A stretch of DNA of 64,000 nucleotides from Spirosoma oryzae (GTDB lineage: Bacteria; Bacteroidota; Bacteroidia; Cytophagales; Spirosomataceae), in assembly GCF_003002825.1 (NCBI RefSeq), contig NZ_PVTE01000012.1, positions 62,001 through 126,000 on the forward strand, in the 5' to 3' direction. Shown here piece after piece: positions 62,001 through 64,000 of the stretch. The notes under the pieces are model-generated. The model did not search any database and was not told the DNA's origin. It worked only from the letters and a program-made list of their open reading frames with translations. Position 1 is the first letter of the stretch, and every line of letters starts with the position of its first letter. The translations under genes were made by a program, and so were the position numbers.

Positions 62001-64000
62001 AACCGCTACCGTAGCGCTACCGTTGTTACCGCCGTTGCCACTTACATTGGTCTGGCTGCTGCCCTTGCCGTCGGCTGCCAGCGCATCGGGCTGAGTGATA
62101 ATGAAACTCTGAGTTGTCTGACAGGAATTAGCATCGGTGACAGTCACTGTATAGGTGCCTGCTACTAAGCCTGTAGCCGTGGCAGTCGTACCGCCTGAAG
62201 GCGACCAACTGTAGCTGTAGCTACCCGTTCCTCCGCTAACCGACACCGTGGCGCTACCGTTGTTACCGCCATTACCACTCACGTTAGTCTGCCCACCAGT
62301 ACCCGCTACTAGCGCGGCTGACTGGTCAACTGTAATCATACGTGTAGCCATACACCCGTTGGCCGCCGTCACCGTTACCGAATAAGTACCAGCCGTGCTG
62401 ACACTGGCCGTATTGCCGTTCGCAATCTGATTTGCACCCGTAGAGAAGCGATAGCTGCTTCCACCCGAAGCCGTCAGGAGTACACTGGCCTTGTTACAGC
62501 TCAACAGGCCATCGCCTGTCAGCGTAATTACTGGGACCTGCTGATCGTCGACAACCGTGTTGTACGCTATTGCGGTACAGCCATTGGCGGCTGTTACTGT
62601 CACACTGTAGGTACCTGCCGTGGCCACCGTCGCCGTGTTGCCATTCGCAACCTGATCGGCACCCTGACTAAAGCGGTAACTTCCCTTGCCTGTGGCAGTC
62701 AGTGTGACAACGTTGTTAGCGCAGGTTATCGGACCACTATTACTCAGTTCAGCCGTTGGTACTGTCTGGTCACCGATTACAGTAGTGGTAGCGACAGCGG
62801 TACAGCCGTTGACAGCCGTGACGGTTACCGAATAGATTCCGGCCTCCTGAACCGTAGCGGTATTCTCACCCAGTGCGGTAGTTCCTGTGCTGAACTGATA
62901 CGTTTTACCTCCGCTGGCGGTGAGTAACACCGTTGGCCGATCACAGGTCAACGGCCCGTTGTCGGTCAGCCCGGCTGTTGGTGCTGTCTGGTCGCCGGTC
63001 ACAACGACTTGTTGGGTCGCCGTGCAGCCGTTTGCCGCTTTTGCTTTTACTGAATAGGTACCCGGTTTCGTTACGATAGCGGTATTATCCTGCTGTGCAT
63101 CTACTCCGCCGTCGAATTGATACGAAACGCCACCCGTAGCCGTCAACGTAACGCTGGTCTTCATACAACTCAGCGATCCATCACTCGTCAGCACGACAGT
63201 GGTCACCTCCTGATCTACTTCGACTTTGGTTTCTGCCGTAGCTTTACAGCCGTAATCGTCGGTGAGCGTCACCGAATAAACACCCGCAGCGTTGACAGTA
63301 GTAGTACCAAACGACGCATTCGAATCGACCAGACCGGGGCCACTGTATGCGTAGCTGATCTTTCCGCAGTACGTTTCAGAAACCATTGGGCTGGCTGTCA
63401 GCGTAACCGCTGAGTTAGCGCAGGTAAGTGGCCCGTCGTTGGTTAGCGTTACCTGCGGAGTTGAGGTGAAGGCTAAAACCGTTACCTTATCCGTTGCCAC
63501 GCAGCCGTCGGCCGTCGTTACCGTCACAGTGTACTCACCTTCTTTATTGACGGTAAATTCCCCGGTTTTACTTGTCTGTCCATCACTCAGTGCGTAGCTG
63601 GCACCGCCCGTTGCCGTCAGTGTTACGGTTGGTTCTTTACAGCTAATAGACCCGCTGGCAGACAGTGTAGCATCCGCAATTGTCAGCGTACCATCGATGT
63701 ACTTAATTGCGTAGTTGTCGCTTTCAGCATCTGTAACAGTGATTGGATAGTTACCCGCTTGTGATTCCGCCGTAGCCGTCGTTGTAACAGTCGGCCGTTT
63801 TAGCAGATTCAACGCTGTCTCATCCTTCACAAACCCAGTGTAGGTCAATGTCAGCTTTGGCAGATCACTACCGCTCTTACACTGATTGTCGGCCTGAATC
63901 GTCAGCGGGGCGGGTTTAACAACCAGGGTTTGTTTGACGCTGGTAGCAGCGGCATAACTACCGTTGCCTTGCTGAGCCGCCGTAAACTCGACCGTACCAG
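59097..64000 (-). CDS. Giant repeat adhesin with MBG, SprB-like and cadherin-like repeats and a T9SS-type tail (5' end outside the window)
   Basis: The frame stays open to the right edge, so at least 1634 residues are present and the start lies beyond 64000. In protein order: an MBG-type domain (SDLPKLTLTYTGF), six or seven Ig-like repeats (AGTYSVTVTAANGCTA-type), and four SprB-like repeats (QTNVSGNGG-type). Next come four copies of a 90-residue unit (FAITGVSNVTC-type) interleaved with two putative-Ig/cadherin-like domains. A TP-rich linker precedes the last unit. The last about 85 residues (VTVFGNPVIGESVSVSIS...LLLRVSTPSQQQQIKLIRP) look like a T9SS sorting domain. It is probably a surface adhesin; SprB repeats are named after the gliding adhesin of Flavobacterium. 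Confidence 0.88.
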   Translation of the reverse strand, partial: GTVEFTAAQQGNGSYAAATSVKQTLVVKPAPLTIQADNQCKSGSDLPKLTLTYTGFVKDETALNLLKRPTVTTTATAESQAGNYPITVTDAESDNYAIKYIDGTLTIADATLSASGSISCKEPTVTLTATGGASYALSDGQTSKTGEFTVNKEGEYTVTVTTADGCVATDKVTVLAFTSTPQVTLTNDGPLTCANSAVTLTASPMVSETYCGKISYAYSGPGLVDSNASFGTTTVNAAGVYSVTLTDDYGCKATAETKVEVDQEVTTVVLTSDGSLSCMKTSVTLTATGGVSYQFDGGVDAQQDNTAIVTKPGTYSVKAKAANGCTATQQVVVTGDQTAPTAGLTDNGPLTCDRPTVLLTASGGKTYQFSTGTTALGENTATVQEAGIYSVTVTAVNGCTAVATTTVIGDQTVPTAELSNSGPITCANNVVTLTATGKGSYRFSQGADQVANGNTATVATAGTYSVTVTAANGCTAIAYNTVVDDQQVPVITLTGDGLLSCNKASVLLTASGGSSYRFSTGANQIANGNTASVSTAGTYSVTVTAANGCMATRMITVDQSAALVAGTGGQTNVSGNGGNNGSATVSVSGGTGSYSYSWSPSGGTTATATGLVAGTYTVTVTDANSCQTTQSFIITQPDALAADGKGSSQTNVSGNGGNNGSATVAVTGGVGPYTYSWSPSGGTAATASGLSAGTYVVTVTDANGNKTTQTFVITQPDALIVSGGSSQTNVSGNGGSNGSITAVVTGGVGPYTYSWSPTGGSAATASGLSAGVYTVTITDAKGNVTKQVFSLTQPAALVAGVGSQTNVSGNGASNGGATVSVVGGVGPYTYSWSPSGGTEATASGLSAGTYTVTVTDANGNVTTQVFVINQSPLLTASALVTEKEPILVTASGCAGTISWTVQGGTGVANGAVYTLSQPANYTLTARCTVGNDISVESTPLLVSIRPGNFAIASVNTVNCQLVDASRGEYWVTFTPVYSGLSGNPASFSIINEIVSTTATAPYTVRLYADNPVVTLVATQADGNQAQFAYSWRAICAGNTTANRAPVVTTIPDQQLVQDQPYQLDLTSYFADPDGQILTFTTSQLPAGLNLSGGRISGRPTGPGVSDVTVTALDPAGLQVSTSVRLRITAASEPSTTDFSITGVSNVTCVAVSASERRVSFSPIYSGLNGTAIRFRVVNEIDATTEPGPYTIRLYTDNPVVKLEAVQSGVTATYSYAWLNSCTNPTPPVVTNRPPVVSIPLVSQTATVGQGYSLYISRNTFTDPDGGALILTAEGLPAGLTYSTSLSGVTGTPASVGTSTIWITATDPGGLSVRTSFELTVKESTVVVNPPTESTPPTTDFAITGVSNVTCVAVGASERRVSFSPIYSGLNGTPIRFRVVNEIDATTDAGPYAIRLYTDNPVVKLEAVQSGVTATYSYAWLSTCDTPTPSPTPTPQTPSTPPVVTTPVTPPSTEFAITGVTTVSCEPITASERRVTFTPQYTGAGSGPISFRVVNEVDATTAAGPYTIRLYTDNPVVTLQAEQATQVASFRYEWLKACSPNGRQGSLEAVVPLQVTVFGNPVIGESVSVSISGADGQAVQVRVVDLLGNTVHHQSISQAGSIERLSVPLGRSQGVLLLRVSTPSQQQQIKLIRP
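59370..61170 (-). repeat. Four 90-residue FAITGV repeats with two cadherin-like spacers
   Basis: Units lie at about 60890-61170, 60320-60600, 59725-60000 and 59370-59650. Each has ERR or R-E-Y-W, VVNEI/VD, the phrase IRLYTDNPVV and a final W-x5-C-like segment. The second and third units are nearly identical in DNA over long stretches (for example 59740-59810 and 60350-60420), which points to recent duplication or conversion. Cadherin-like spacers lie at about 60605-60880 and 60020-60320. Confidence 0.8.
61380..62330 (-). repeat. Four SprB-like coding repeats
   Basis: Four tandem units of about 230 bases encode TNVSGNGG-x-NG-x-V followed by SYSWSPSGGT and GTYTVTVTDANG-type segments. They are very alike in DNA, which makes this stretch prone to slippage and assembly error. 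Confidence 0.85.

Noticed and set aside
61380..63650. Regular repeats considered as a CRISPR array
   Set aside because: The repeats are in-frame coding units of about 230-270 bases with no short constant repeat or unique spacers, and no cas genes are present.
63846..63848. TTG as the start of the giant adhesin gene
   Set aside because: The same frame stays open to 64000 and encodes more MBG-like sequence (FTAAQQGNGSYAAAT, then LTIQADNQCKSGSDLPKLTL). The TTG codes for an internal Leu.

Overview
The window looks like a chromosomal segment of a Cytophagales bacterium (Bacteroidota), most like Spirosoma or a close relative. This rests on T9SS-type C-terminal sorting domains, several TonB-dependent receptors (two paired with DUF4249 lipoproteins), an S46 dipeptidyl-peptidase, the gene order uppS-bamA-ompH-ompH, the DAHP synthase/chorismate mutase fusion, and promoters with the Bacteroidota -7 box TAnnTTTG. 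The genus is inferred from general resemblance; no search was run.

Layout. Positions 1-11012 are a nitrate/nitrite assimilation locus on the + strand: the end of nirB, nirD with a full set of Rieske ligands, an orphan NarX-like histidine kinase, a frameshifted outer-membrane porin, a NarK-type transporter, a nitrate reductase fused to its NasB-like electron-input module, and a rubredoxin protein built on nitrite/sulfite-reductase half-domains that lack cluster cysteines. Positions 11019-16748 look accessory: a xisH/xisI pair, a SWIM-SNF2 helicase, a perfect 60-bp palindrome and an AAA_14/DUF4143 ATPase. Positions 16823-28207 are mostly metabolic and secreted: a Tat-exported Gfo/Idh oxidoreductase, a huge mosaic sugar dehydrogenase/PKD/FN3/4x ricin/T9SS protein, a small membrane-anchored unknown, a methyltransferase, YjjG-type nucleotidase, an SDR and an aminotransferase. 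Positions 28416-33594 hold a TonB receptor and FKBP and fasciclin lipoproteins on the - strand.

Positions 33769-40511 form the envelope-biogenesis block uppS, bamA, two ompH/skp genes and an Ig-like exported protein. Then come lspA, proline dehydrogenase and the divergent aroF-aroQ fusion. Positions 44169-50957 are a tandem duplication of a TonB receptor/DUF4249 lipoprotein pair. Positions 51189-58819 carry type II NADH dehydrogenase, an S46 peptidase, DinB, an S9 peptidase and a NUDIX hydrolase. A tRNA-Arg(CCG) with a textbook promoter follows. The last 4.9 kb is the C-terminal part of a giant repeat adhesin that runs off the right edge.

Intergenic DNA is rich in palindromes. A nested, GC-rich inverted-repeat family (modules resembling ACCCCTAAATCCCCTGAAGG and TAGGGGGCTGGGGGGTA) occurs at 5418-5983, 25840-26042 and 52586-52837. 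Short AAACCG-type tracts recur at 25050-25112, 28205-28240, 28360-28415 and 55101-55210, and other long inverted repeats act as bidirectional terminators or as REP-like elements. The most unusual points are the nested repeat family, the 60-bp palindrome next to the ATPase start, the rubredoxin/half-siroheme-reductase protein, the xisHI pair outside a cyanobacterium, and the duplicated TonB/DUF4249 pairs.
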